Shown: positions 8,881 to 16,827 of the stretch, one piece after another
How the letters are laid out: each line of letters begins with the position of its first letter
Numbering within the stretch: the stretch's first letter is position 1
Source: Flavobacterium quisquiliarum
Lineage (GTDB): Bacteria; Bacteroidota; Bacteroidia; Flavobacteriales; Flavobacteriaceae
Direction of reading: 5' to 3'
NCBI RefSeq assembly: GCF_019308285.1
Contig: NZ_WWEM01000031.1
Span: 434,001 to 498,000 of the forward strand
Length of the DNA: 64,000 nt
Program-made: the position numbers and the translations under genes
Notes under the pieces: model-generated
Databases searched by the model: none
Told to the model about the DNA's origin: nothing
The model's input: the letters and a program-made list of their open reading frames with translations, nothing else

Positions 8881-9765
8881 ATGAAAAAGTTATATTACAC
8901 CGCAAACGCCCTACTTATATTGATATTAGTTTTAATGGTTTCCTGTAAAAAAACAGATACCATTGAAATAACAGAAAATAAAACCGCTAAAAAAGTAGTT
9001 GAATATAAAGAGCCCGAAGTCGCAGTTTCTTACCAGTTCCAAAAAACGAAAGAATGGCTCAAAGCGAATGAAGCTGACAGCACTAAAATGAACATTGTTT
9101 ATGCAATAAACAGAACTGATAAAGCCAATTTAAAAAAATTAGATTCAGTAGTAATTCCAGCAGATTTTAGTGGCGATCTAGTTTATTACCTTCCATTCCC
9201 AATACATGTCGCTGCTTTGCAGGAAGTTTCGAAAATCATCTTATTTTCTTATCCAACACAGACTTTTGCCGCCTATGAAAATGGCGAATTAGTTCGTACA
9301 GGACCAACCAATATGGGAAGAAAAAAAGATCCTACTCCAACAGGCTTATTTTTCACAAACTGGAAAGCCGAAAAAACAACCAGCACGTTTAATGACGAAT
9401 GGGAGCTAAAATGGAATTTCAATATCGAAAATAAACTAGGAGTTGGTTTTCATCAATATGAACTACCAGGTTATCCAGCTTCTCATTCCTGTTTAAGGTT
9501 ATTAGAAAAGGATGCTAAATTCCTTTACAAATTTGCTGATGAATGGATTTTGAAAGACAAAGAAAATGTAAAAGTAAAAGGAACTCCTGTTATCGTTTTT
9601 GGAAGTTATGATTTTGACGGGCCAAAGCCTTGGCTGCAATTGGCATCAGATCCAAAAGCTTTAAATATATCAGAATCTGAGATTGAAACTGAGACAAAGC
9701 CATTTTTAAAAGAGATTTTAGAAAATCAAAATCTTAGAGAATCTAATCAGAGTTCTGAGATTTAG
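8881..9765 (+). CDS. L,D-transpeptidase family lipoprotein
   Basis: YkuD-fold enzyme that would cross-link or anchor peptidoglycan through L,D linkages in the periplasm. The N-terminus is a lipoprotein signal (LILVLMVSC, Cys about residue 22). The YkuD region includes TGPTNMGRKKDPTPTGLF, and the active-site motif reads SHSCLRL, with Cys204 as nucleophile and His202 nearby. The usual motif is SHGC, so Gly is replaced by Ser. Length is 294 residues. It appears monocistronic and is closed by a hairpin. Confidence 0.85.
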   Translation: MKKLYYTANALLILILVLMVSCKKTDTIEITENKTAKKVVEYKEPEVAVSYQFQKTKEWLKANEADSTKMNIVYAINRTDKANLKKLDSVVIPADFSGDLVYYLPFPIHVAALQEVSKIILFSYPTQTFAAYENGELVRTGPTNMGRKKDPTPTGLFFTNWKAEKTTSTFNDEWELKWNFNIENKLGVGFHQYELPGYPASHSCLRLLEKDAKFLYKFADEWILKDKENVKVKGTPVIVFGSYDFDGPKPWLQLASDPKALNISESEIETETKPFLKEILENQNLRESNQSSEI

Positions 9766-9791
9766 GATTTTCAAACGAAGTATTTTTTTTT

Positions 9792-9828
9792 AGCTCGTAA
9801 AACATTAGTTTTTGCGGGCTTTTTTATT
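9792..9828 (+). terminator. Terminator after the L,D-transpeptidase gene
   Basis: An imperfect stem, AGCTCGTAAAA pairing with TTTTTGCGGGCT, is followed by TTTTTT. It separates this gene from the tetR-like gene. Confidence 0.6.
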
Positions 9829-9845
9829 ATAAAACAAAAATATTA

Positions 9846-9871
9846 AATAAATAAGCGATCGTTCATTTATT
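9846..9871. promoter_or_regulatory. Palindromic operator of the TetR-family gene
   Basis: A 26-bp palindrome centred on CGATCG (centre between 9858 and 9859); 24 of 26 positions are self-complementary, with AATAAAT and ATTTATT as outer arms. It lies immediately upstream of the -7 box, so a bound repressor would block the promoter. Such sites are usual targets of TetR regulators, here most likely the product of the next gene. Confidence 0.75.
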
Positions 9872-9876
9872 ATTTA

Positions 9877-9884
9877 TATCTTTG
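9877..9884 (+). promoter_or_regulatory. -7 promoter box of the tetR/tet(X)-like unit
   Basis: TATCTTTG matches TAnnTTTG, 20 bp before the ATG at 9905. No TTG stands at the usual upstream distance; the palindromic operator occupies that place. Confidence 0.65.
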
Positions 9885-9904
9885 TACTCTAATTACTTAG
9901 AATT

Positions 9905-10495
9905 ATGAGAACACGAGATATTAATAAAGAAGAGATTGTAAAACAAAAAGCAATTGAAATGATCGTAAACCAAGGCGTAGAAGGTTTTGGAATGAACCGT
10001 TTGGCAAAAGAATGCGGGATTTCTGTTGCAACTCTTTACATTTATTACTCGGACAAAGAAGATTTGATTCGAAAAATAGGAATCGAAATTGGACAAAAAC
10101 TATTTAATAAAATGCTGGAAGGTTTTTCTCCAGAAATGTCTTTTAAAGACGGACTTAAAAATCAGTGGGAGAATCGTATTTATTTCACTCTTAATTTTAC
10201 CCTTGAAGCAACTTGTTTTGAAATCTTGAAACAATCTACTTACGGCGATGCTATTGTAGAAGAAATTACAGGTGGTTTTAAACAAACCATGTCACAATTC
10301 ATTCTTTATGCTATCGAAAAAAAAGAACTTATTCCAGTTACTTTTGAAGTTTTTTGGAGTATTGCTTATGGCTCGCTCTATTCTCTCTTAGAACTTCATA
10401 GAGAAGGAAAATCCATGTCCGGAAAACCTTTTGTGTTTACAGACGAACTTAAAAACGAAACTTTTAATCTGGTTCTAAAAGCTCTTACTCCTTAA
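9905..10495 (+). CDS. TetR/AcrR-family transcriptional regulator
   Basis: The N-terminal TetR helix-turn-helix spans about residues 8-55: IVKQKAIEMIVNQGVEGFGM, then LAKECGISVATLYIYYSDKE. A ligand-binding helical domain without close recognisable signature completes 196 residues. Upstream is a 26-bp palindrome overlapping its promoter; downstream, after 65 bp on the same strand, is the Tet(X)-like monooxygenase gene. The arrangement suggests an autoregulated repressor that controls the oxygenase and is released by a small-molecule ligand. The ligand is unknown. Confidence 0.88.
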   Translation: MRTRDINKEEIVKQKAIEMIVNQGVEGFGMNRLAKECGISVATLYIYYSDKEDLIRKIGIEIGQKLFNKMLEGFSPEMSFKDGLKNQWENRIYFTLNFTLEATCFEILKQSTYGDAIVEEITGGFKQTMSQFILYAIEKKELIPVTFEVFWSIAYGSLYSLLELHREGKSMSGKPFVFTDELKNETFNLVLKALTP

Positions 10496-10506
10496 TTTTT
10501 CAATTT

Positions 10507-10540
10507 CAATAACAATTGCAAAAATCAATGACAATTGCAA
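10507..10540 (+). repeat. 15-bp direct repeat in the leader of the Tet(X)-like gene
   Basis: CAATAACAATTGCAA (10507-10521) and CAATGACAATTGCAA (10526-10540) are repeated with a 19-bp period and one mismatch; each contains the palindrome CAATTG. They lie between the tetR-like stop and the oxygenase start. Confidence 0.7.
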
Positions 10541-10560
10541 TTACAAAAAAAATAAATACA

Positions 10561-11700
10561 ATGAAAACTACAATTATAGAAAATAAAAAAATTGCCATTA
10601 TTGGTGGTGGCCCAGTCGGGTTAACAACTGCTCGAATTTTACAAATAAATGGCGCTGACGTTACGGTTTATGAAAGAGATCTAAATGCTCAGGACCGAAC
10701 TTCGGGTGGAACACTTGATATTCACTCAGATTCTGGTCAATATGCGATTCAAAAAGCGGGTTTAATGGACGAGTTTTATAAATACGCGAGACCAACTGGC
10801 GAGAAAATGGCTGATATTGACGGAAATATTACTTCTGACGAAATGCCTAACGAAACGAATGCTTTTTCTCGTCCTGAAATTGACCGAAACGATCTTAGAA
10901 AAATTATGCTGGAGAATCTCCAAGAAGAAACTGTTGTTTGGGACTGTCAATTGATAAATCTTGAAAAAACAGACAATCAATATATTTTGGAATTCAAAAA
11001 CGGCAAAACAGCAACTGCTGATTTTGTTATTGTAGCAAACGGAGGAAGATCTAATGCCCGAAAATTTGTAAGCGATCAGGAACCACAACTTTCTGGAACT
11101 TATATTATTCAAGGAGAAATTGTAAATCCAGATCAAGATTATCCAGAATTCAAACCTAAATACGGAAACGGAAACGTCATGGCGATGGGCGAACATAAAA
11201 TGTTTTATACTCATACGATGCGTGATGGTTCAGTACATTTTGGAGTTTCTTTTAAAGCAGATGAAGATTGGATTACTAATCATGGAATCAATTTTGAGGA
11301 TGATCAAGCTGTGATTACTTTTTTAAATGAAACTTTTAAAAATTGGGGAGATGATTACAAAAAATTCTTTGTCGCATCGACCGAATTTTCGGGCCTGCCT
11401 TTGCGATTATTTTCTTTGGAAGAACCTTGGAAAAAACATTCAAACATAACTCTTGTGGGAGACGCAGCACATTTAATGCCTCCGTTCGCAGGAGAAGGCG
11501 TAAATATGGGCCTTTTTGATGCTTTTCATTTAACAGAAAACCTAACCAATGGAAAATTCGAAACAATTGACGAAGCTATCGCTGATTATGAACAAAAAAT
11601 GTTTGGTTATGCTTTAGAAGCACAACGCATGACGAAGAAAATGGAAGATTTACTGCATTCTGATATTGTTGCGGAAGATATTTTGAATAGCAGATTTTAA
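10561..11700 (+). CDS. Tet(X)-like FAD-dependent monooxygenase
   Basis: Class A flavoprotein monooxygenase. Recalled alignment with the tetracycline-degrading enzyme Tet(X) is strong along the whole length. Shared segments include AIIGGGPVGLT (residues 12-22), YERD, GGTLDIH, PEIDRNDLR, VANGGRSNARKFV, GTYIIQGEI, VHFGVSFK, and GDAAHLMPPFAGEGVNMGL near residue 301. Positions corresponding to the Tet(X) substrate-contact residues Gln192 and His234 appear kept (IQ, VHFG). At 379 residues it is close to Tet(X) at 388. ATG 10561 was chosen; in-frame ATG 10528 is possible. The actual substrate is unproven and could be another aromatic compound. Confidence 0.85.
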   Translation: MKTTIIENKKIAIIGGGPVGLTTARILQINGADVTVYERDLNAQDRTSGGTLDIHSDSGQYAIQKAGLMDEFYKYARPTGEKMADIDGNITSDEMPNETNAFSRPEIDRNDLRKIMLENLQEETVVWDCQLINLEKTDNQYILEFKNGKTATADFVIVANGGRSNARKFVSDQEPQLSGTYIIQGEIVNPDQDYPEFKPKYGNGNVMAMGEHKMFYTHTMRDGSVHFGVSFKADEDWITNHGINFEDDQAVITFLNETFKNWGDDYKKFFVASTEFSGLPLRLFSLEEPWKKHSNITLVGDAAHLMPPFAGEGVNMGLFDAFHLTENLTNGKFETIDEAIADYEQKMFGYALEAQRMTKKMEDLLHSDIVAEDILNSRF

Positions 11701-11706
11701 GATACA

Positions 11707-11739
11707 AAAAAGGCGTAAGAATTAAATCTTACGCCTTTT
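11707..11739. terminator. Bidirectional terminator between the Tet(X)-like gene and guaB
   Basis: AAAAGGCGTAAGA pairs with TCTTACGCCTTTT around a short loop, with A and T tracts on either side, so it can serve both convergent genes. Confidence 0.85.
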
Positions 11740-11762
11740 GTTTCATAGTGAGAAACTAAAAA

Positions 11763-13235
11763 TTATCTAGAATAATTTGGAGCTTCTTTTGTAATTGTTA
11801 CGTTATGTGGGTGACTTTCAGTGATTCCGCTTGAAGTGATTCTCACGAAACGTCCTGTTTCCTGTAAAGTAGGAATATCTTTTGAACCACAGTATCCCAT
11901 TCCGGCGCGAAGACCTCCAATAAACTGAAGCATACTTTCGTTCAATTCACCTTTGTAAGGAACACGTCCAACAATTCCTTCTGGAACTAATTTTTTAACG
12001 TCGTCTTCAACATCTTGGAAATAACGATCTTTTGAACCCGTTTGCATCGCTTCAACAGAACCCATTCCGCGGTAAGATTTGAATTTTCTTCCTTCAAAAA
12101 TAATAGTTTCACCAGGAGATTCTTTTGTTCCTGCTAATAATGAACCTAACATTACACAGTCAGCACCTGCAGCGATTGCTTTAGGAATATCTCCTGTATA
12201 ACGAATTCCACCATCTGCAATTACTGGAACTCCAGTTCCTTTAATCGCTGCAGCAACTTCTAAAACTGCTGAAAACTGAGGGAAACCAACACCTGCAACG
12301 ATACGTGTAGTACAGATAGAACCTGGTCCGATTCCTACTTTTACACCGTCTGCACCATTTTCTACTAAATATTTAGCAGCTTCCGGCGTTGCGATGTTTC
12401 CAACGATAACATCTATTTGAGGGAATTTTGATTTAACTTCTTTTAATGTATTTACAACACCTTCTGTATGTCCGTGTGCTGTATCGATAATGATTGCGTC
12501 TACACCAGCATTTACTAAAGCTTCAGCTCTTTGAACTGCATCTCCGGTAACTCCAATTGCAGCGGCAACTCTTAAACGACCAAAAGAATCTTTGTTTGCG
12601 ATTGGCTTTTGAGTCAGTTTTGTAATATCTCTAAACGTAATTAAACCAACTAATTCGTTTTTATCGTTTACAACTGGTAATTTTTCGATTTTATGACCTT
12701 GTAAAACCACTTCAGCCTGCTCTAAAGAAGTTCCTTCAGAAACCGTTACTAAGTTTTGGCTTGTCATAACTTCAGCGATTGGTCTTGCTCCATTTTTCTC
12801 GAAACGTAAGTCACGATTGGTTACAATTCCTTTTAAGATTCTGTTTTCGTCAACGATTGGAATACCACCGATTCCGAATTCTTTCATGGCATTTTTTGCA
12901 TCAGCAATTGTAGAATTCATTGGTAAAGTTACCGGATCGATAATCATACCAGCTTCTGCACGTTTTACTTTTCGAACTTTTCCTGCTTGTTGTTCGATCG
13001 TCATATTTTTATGTAAAACACCGATTCCGCCTTCTTGCGCCATAGCAATTGCCATTGCACTTTCAGTAACTGTATCCATAGCAGCAGATACAATTGGAAC
13101 GTTTAATGTAATGTTTCTTGAGAATTTTGATTTGATACTCACTTCGCGGGGAAGCACATTCGAGTAGTTAGGTACTAATAATACATCGTCGTAAGTTAAA
13201 CCTTCGCCGATAATCTTGGAGTTGTGTGCTATCAT
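11763..13235 (-). CDS. guaB: Inosine-5'-monophosphate dehydrogenase
   Basis: Oxidises IMP to XMP with NAD+, the rate-limiting step of GMP synthesis. The TIM-barrel catalytic domain is interrupted by a CBS pair at about residues 95-205. The active-site loop [11 protein letters not shown] has catalytic Cys308, and the flap region reads [17 protein letters not shown]. Length 490 is standard. A box reading TATATTTG on the minus strand (13262-13269) lies 27 bp before the start. It converges on the Tet(X)-like gene, with a shared terminator. Confidence 0.97.
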   Translation of the reverse strand: MIAHNSKIIGEGLTYDDVLLVPNYSNVLPREVSIKSKFSRNITLNVPIVSAAMDTVTESAMAIAMAQEGGIGVLHKNMTIEQQAGKVRKVKRAEAGMIIDPVTLPMNSTIADAKNAMKEFGIGGIPIVDENRILKGIVTNRDLRFEKNGARPIAEVMTSQNLVTVSEGTSLEQAEVVLQGHKIEKLPVVNDKNELVGLITFRDITKLTQKPIANKDSFGRLRVAAAIGVTGDAVQRAEALVNAGVDAIIIDTAHGHTEGVVNTLKEVKSKFPQIDVIVGNIATPEAAKYLVENGADGVKVGIGPGSICTTRIVAGVGFPQFSAVLEVAAAIKGTGVPVIADGGIRYTGDIPKAIAAGADCVMLGSLLAGTKESPGETIIFEGRKFKSYRGMGSVEAMQTGSKDRYFQDVEDDVKKLVPEGIVGRVPYKGELNESMLQFIGGLRAGMGYCGSKDIPTLQETGRFVRITSSGITESHPHNVTITKEAPNYSR

Positions 13236-13261
13236 GGTGCAATTTCTAGTTGAATTGCGTG

Positions 13262-13269
13262 CAAATATA
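13262..13269 (-). promoter_or_regulatory. -7 promoter box of guaB
   Basis: Minus-strand TATATTTG, 27 bp from the ATG. No matching TTG at the usual spacing was found. Confidence 0.5.
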
Positions 13270-13345
13270 GTGAATAAATTGCTAACTTGAATACTAACTT
13301 ATTCATAAATTTATCCTTACACGAATCGTCTTACAAAATTCTACT

Positions 13346-13493
13346 GCCTAGCCCAGATGGAAATGAAAAGCCACGAAAAGCTAAAATACATTTTTTTCTG
13401 GCTTAAAAAAGCGACCAACGGAAGCTCTTTTTATGCCTTGAAAAAAAGTATTTTGGCTCGAGTGCTTGAAATGGACAGCTGGAAATAGCTTCT
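13346..13493. ncRNA. Probable structured RNA element of a type common in Flavobacteriia
   Basis: The ends read CCTAGCCCAGATGGAAATGA and ATGGACAGCTGGAAATAGCT. CCAG (13352-13355) can pair with CTGG, and TAGC with GCTA-type sequence outside it. From memory this layout (AGCCC-GATnGAA ... GGACAGC-GGGAAATAGCTC) recurs in intergenic regions of flavobacteria, with paired positions that covary. It may be the Rfam Flavo-1 motif, but that name is a guess. It lies between guaB and the DUF5723 gene. A 43-codon plus-strand ORF (13357-13488) inside it is probably accidental. Confidence 0.5.
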
Positions 13494-13495
13494 AA

Positions 13496-14896
13496 TTAAT
13501 CTTCTTTATCTTGAAAAACAAAATTAATTCCGAGTTGAAATGCCGCGCTGTTCGCTTTAGACAAATCTTTATATTCGAGAATATTATTTACAAGAGCGTA
13601 AATATTAACTGCGCCAATTGTTCCTGCAATTCCTAATCCTATATTCTTGTTTGAGAATGAATCAAAGGTATAAGTTGCTTTTACATCTAATTTTCTAAAA
13701 ATATTTCTTCGATAAAAAGCGGTCAAAGCCGCAATAGGTTCACGCGGTGTGGTCATAGCAAAAAGCTGTGCTCCTACGGCATTTTTATAATATTTATTAA
13801 CCTGACCTCTACAGTTACATTCATCATCTGGACGTGCTTCTCCAAATGAATATTGAATGGACGAATAGAATTTAGTTGGACGCCAAGTAGTGTATTTATT
13901 GTATAATGTATCTCTTGGAATGGCTTTTTCGAATTCATCAAAAACGTCTTCAGGATCATCATTGCCCATAAAATCAGGATTTACTCCATTGTATTGATAG
14001 GTTCCTTTGTAAGTAAGCGTTTCGATATCTTTAGATTGTCTTATAAATCCTAAATCAATTATACTGGCTGTAAGCTGTAGATTATCTTTGATGTAATAGG
14101 TAATTCCGGCATCTACTCCAAGTCCTAAACTTCCACCAAAAAAAGTATTACTTACTAAATCTCTAGCTACGTTTCCTTCGTATTCATCTTTGGTAAACTT
14201 AGAAATTCCAGAAGTTTTTAATTCTAAATTAGAAGAAATAACTTGATCGTAAACATTTGGATTTCCAGCATTCTGTCCTGTATAAATATATCCTGAGTTT
14301 TTAGTTGAAGTTGCATTTGCACCGCTTGAGTAGATTTTTGCACGTCCGCCGTAAACAAATTTATCGTTTACTTTTTTATGATATCCGATATGAAATACAG
14401 AAAGCACCTCAGCTTTGGCAGTTAAATCTCCCAGATTAAAAGATTTTCCAATATAATCTCGATTTCCATTCAGAGCCAGCAGAGCAGGATCTTTAGGAAC
14501 ATACATGAAAAAATCAAATTCCTGATACAGTCCAAAAGAAACATACGACTTACTTTCTCTTCCCCCTACTCTAAAACCGCCAGAAAATATTTCCAATTGC
14601 TGATTGGTCATTACTTTATCGTTTCGGGAAGATTTATTGATTACATCTCGAAGTTTTTGATTAAAATCGACTCCATTAGCTGCAAATAAGTCATAGGCCG
14701 TAAAACCTTTCGATCCTACATTGGCAGAAATTCCAGATAAAACTGGAAAGCCGAAATAATATTTATAAGAAACATCAGCTCCTGGATTTACAAGTAATGA
14801 CTGTGGAATTTGAGTAAAATTATACAGCACTTCTTTATTTTGAGCGAAACAAGAAAGCTGAAAAACGATGCCGAAAATCAGATATATTTTTCTCAT
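13496..14896 (-). CDS. DUF5723 family outer-membrane protein
   Basis: A 466-residue protein with a Sec signal peptide (IFGIVFQLSCFAQ). Many alternating aromatic and glycine-rich strands are typical of an outer-membrane beta-barrel: FSGGFRVGGRESKSYVSFGL, GGSLGLGVDAGITYYI, and a closing AAFQLGINFVF. The opening FTQIPQSLLVNPGADVSYKY is what I recall for DUF5723 proteins of bacteroidetes, related in style to PorP/SprF. It overlaps the upstream lipoprotein gene by 4 nt and is clearly in the same operon. The cargo or partner is unknown. Confidence 0.75.
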   Translation of the reverse strand: MRKIYLIFGIVFQLSCFAQNKEVLYNFTQIPQSLLVNPGADVSYKYYFGFPVLSGISANVGSKGFTAYDLFAANGVDFNQKLRDVINKSSRNDKVMTNQQLEIFSGGFRVGGRESKSYVSFGLYQEFDFFMYVPKDPALLALNGNRDYIGKSFNLGDLTAKAEVLSVFHIGYHKKVNDKFVYGGRAKIYSSGANATSTKNSGYIYTGQNAGNPNVYDQVISSNLELKTSGISKFTKDEYEGNVARDLVSNTFFGGSLGLGVDAGITYYIKDNLQLTASIIDLGFIRQSKDIETLTYKGTYQYNGVNPDFMGNDDPEDVFDEFEKAIPRDTLYNKYTTWRPTKFYSSIQYSFGEARPDDECNCRGQVNKYYKNAVGAQLFAMTTPREPIAALTAFYRRNIFRKLDVKATYTFDSFSNKNIGLGIAGTIGAVNIYALVNNILEYKDLSKANSAAFQLGINFVFQDKED

Positions 14897-15444
14897 TCTA
14901 TCACTAAATAAGCTGTTGCACTTGATTTCAATTTTAGGCTTCCTAAACTTTGGCTATTCAAGGGGTCGCCTGAAGCAACTAAAACTACGAATCCTATTTT
15001 AGTGGTTTGTTTTAGAAGAGCTAAGCGTTCATTTTCAAAAACTTCTGTTGGATATTTTATAACATTGGAACCTCCTTGATAAGAAGGGACAGGAAAAGAT
15101 ATCGTCTGCAGTACTTCATTTTGATCGTTCATCAAAAGCATATTTAGAGAAAAGGTGCGATCAATAGTATTTTCGATTTCAAAATCGAACTCTGCTTTCT
15201 TTAATCGTTCATTAAAAAATTTATCTTTAAAAACAGTAAAATTTCTAACATCATAAGCTATATTGATTGTACCGTCATCTATAAGCTGATTGGCAGGAAT
15301 ATCAAAATAGGCAAGATTTGCCACAACGACCGGCTCTAATTTTAAATCTTTTATCTGGTCGAAATCTAATTCGCTGGAACAGGAAAAAAATAGGAAAGTC
15401 AAAAAAAACAGACTTGAAATTTTATGAGAAGGAATTAATTTCAT
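14893..15444 (-). CDS. Lipoprotein of unknown function
   Basis: A 183-residue protein with a lipobox (FFLTFLFFSC, Cys about residue 22) and no recognisable domain. The body has an immunoglobulin-like beta pattern (AEFDFEIENTIDRTFSLNML). Its stop overlaps the start of the DUF5723 gene by 4 nt (ATGA), so the two are translationally coupled and the proteins probably act together in the outer membrane. Confidence 0.75.
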   Translation of the reverse strand: MKLIPSHKISSLFFLTFLFFSCSSELDFDQIKDLKLEPVVVANLAYFDIPANQLIDDGTINIAYDVRNFTVFKDKFFNERLKKAEFDFEIENTIDRTFSLNMLLMNDQNEVLQTISFPVPSYQGGSNVIKYPTEVFENERLALLKQTTKIGFVVLVASGDPLNSQSLGSLKLKSSATAYLVIE

Positions 15445-15522
15445 GGCAAATACTATTTCAACATTAAAGGTAACGCTTAATGTTTACAATCATTATCTAA
15501 GGTAGGTAAATATAACTATTAA

Positions 15523-15546
15523 TTAATGAAACTTTCCAAACAATTT
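15523..15546. repeat. 24-bp direct repeat, copy 1 (relic of HMG-CoA lyase 3' end)
   Basis: Identical over 24 bp to 15902-15925, which encodes the last seven residues (KLFGKFH) and stop codon of the HMG-CoA lyase gene. Here the copy is outside any gene, 15 bp downstream of the small gene's stop. Distance between the copies is 379 bp. Confidence 0.9.
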
Positions 15547-15561
15547 CCGAGTAATTGAGAA

Positions 15562-15888
15562 TTATTCACTATCTTTTGAAACTATACTAGAATTTAATAC
15601 TTCTTCTAAATTTCCAATTTTCAATAGATCGTTAATTGTTTTTTCGATACAATCCCTAGACAATTCTTTAACAAATAAATCAGGAGGAACTTGATATAAG
15701 CCATTTAAATTATCTCCTTGCTTTTTATCGTATTCTACTATTGTTTTTAAAAAATCGTATGTCCAAACATTTATTCCATATCGTCTACCATCTTTCATTA
15801 TTACATGTATATTGCAAAAGTCATTCTCTTTCTTCCAATTTTCTGGATCAACTTCTTCAAATTCTAACCAAAGTTCAAAATCATTCAT
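15562..15888 (-). CDS. Small protein of unknown function in an apparent insertion
   Basis: A 108-residue acidic, tryptophan-containing protein (MNDFELWLEFEEVDPENWKK, then IHVIMKDGRRYGINVWTYDF). I recognise no family for certain. The short, acidic, single-domain style is like proteins found beside toxins or immunity genes, but no partner is present. It sits between two 24-bp direct repeats, the second being the real 3' end of the HMG-CoA lyase gene, so it appears to have been inserted there. It has the same orientation as the lyase gene, with a 13-bp gap. Confidence 0.7.
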   Translation of the reverse strand: MNDFELWLEFEEVDPENWKKENDFCNIHVIMKDGRRYGINVWTYDFLKTIVEYDKKQGDNLNGLYQVPPDLFVKELSRDCIEKTINDLLKIGNLEEVLNSSIVSKDSE

Positions 15889-15901
15889 ATCTCAATGCTT
15901 T

Positions 15902-15925
15902 TTAATGAAACTTTCCAAACAATTT
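15902..15925. repeat. 24-bp direct repeat, copy 2 (within HMG-CoA lyase 3' end)
   Basis: The intact copy. It covers the stop codon and last seven codons of the lyase gene and matches 15523-15546 exactly. Confidence 0.9.
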
Positions 15926-16768
15926 TGAGGCTTCATTATAAGCGCTTTCAAAGCTTAAAGAGTTTAAACCAGTATGTTTTTTGTTTGCAGTAAAATAGGA
16001 AATCAGTTTTTCTGTGGGCATATTACCCGTTAACTTATCGGTTGCCATTGGACAGCCTCCAAATCCTTGGATTGCACCATCAAAACGTGTACAGCCGGCT
16101 TTTGCTGCTGCATCAATTTTTTCGAACCAAGTATCTGGTGTGGTATGCAAATGGGCTCCAAATTCAATGTTCGGGTATTTTGGAATTAAATGAGAAAACA
16201 AATAGGTAATGACTTCTGGCGTAGAAGTTCCAACAGTATCAGAAAGTGAAAGAATTTTAACGCCCATTCCTGCAAGCTTTTCTGTCCATTCCGCTACTAT
16301 TTCTACATTCCACGGATCTCCGTAAGGGTTTCCAAACCCCATGGAAAGATAAGTTACAACTTCTTTACTTTTTTTATCGGCCACTTCTAGTATTTCTTCT
16401 AATGTAACCAATGATTCTGCAATAGTTTTATGCGTGTTACGCATCTGGAAATTCTCTGAAATAGAAAATGGAAATCCTAAATATCGAATCTGTTCATATT
16501 CTGAAGCCGTTACTGCTCCCTGCGTATTGGCAATAATGGAAAGTAATTTACTAGTAGTTTGAGACAAATCCAACTGTTCTAAAACTGTTGCAGTATCCTG
16601 CATTTGCGGAATTGCTTTTGGAGAAACAAAACTCCCGAAATCAATAGTATCAAAACCCACTCTAAGCAAAGCCTGTATATAGGAAACTTTATTTTGTGTT
16701 GGAATAAAATCTCTAATGCCTTGCATGGCATCTCTGGGACATTCAATGATTTTGATTTCTTTATTCAA
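15902..16768 (-). CDS. Hydroxymethylglutaryl-CoA lyase
   Basis: HMGL-like TIM-barrel lyase that cleaves HMG-CoA to acetyl-CoA and acetoacetate in leucine breakdown. The N-terminal IIECPRDAMQG has the catalytic Arg-Asp pair. The metal-binding HLHTTPD and the loop QGFGGCPMATDKLTGN (the usual form is GLGGCPYA), with its catalytic Cys, are present. At 288 residues the length is normal. Leucine dehydrogenase in the same window fits leucine use. Its last 24 bp are duplicated beyond the adjacent small gene. Confidence 0.88.
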   Translation of the reverse strand: MNKEIKIIECPRDAMQGIRDFIPTQNKVSYIQALLRVGFDTIDFGSFVSPKAIPQMQDTATVLEQLDLSQTTSKLLSIIANTQGAVTASEYEQIRYLGFPFSISENFQMRNTHKTIAESLVTLEEILEVADKKSKEVVTYLSMGFGNPYGDPWNVEIVAEWTEKLAGMGVKILSLSDTVGTSTPEVITYLFSHLIPKYPNIEFGAHLHTTPDTWFEKIDAAAKAGCTRFDGAIQGFGGCPMATDKLTGNMPTEKLISYFTANKKHTGLNSLSFESAYNEASKLFGKFH

Positions 16769-16827
16769 AGCTTATTCTTTTGTAAAAGCTAAGTTAGTTT
16801 CTTTTTTAATGAAATAAAAAAGAATTT

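Noticed and set aside
10516-10560. Upstream TTG start for the Tet(X)-like gene
   Set aside because: It would place the direct repeats in coding sequence, and ATG 10561 gives the expected distance to the FAD motif; ATG 10528 remains possible.
10762-11214. 150-codon minus-strand ORF within the Tet(X)-like gene
   Set aside because: An antisense shadow of a gene with strong protein motifs on the plus strand; no promoter or start context of its own.
13357-13488. 43-codon plus-strand ORF (MEMKSHEKLK...)
   Set aside because: It lies wholly inside the structured-RNA candidate, has no promoter, and its conserved parts coincide with the paired ends of the element rather than with codons.
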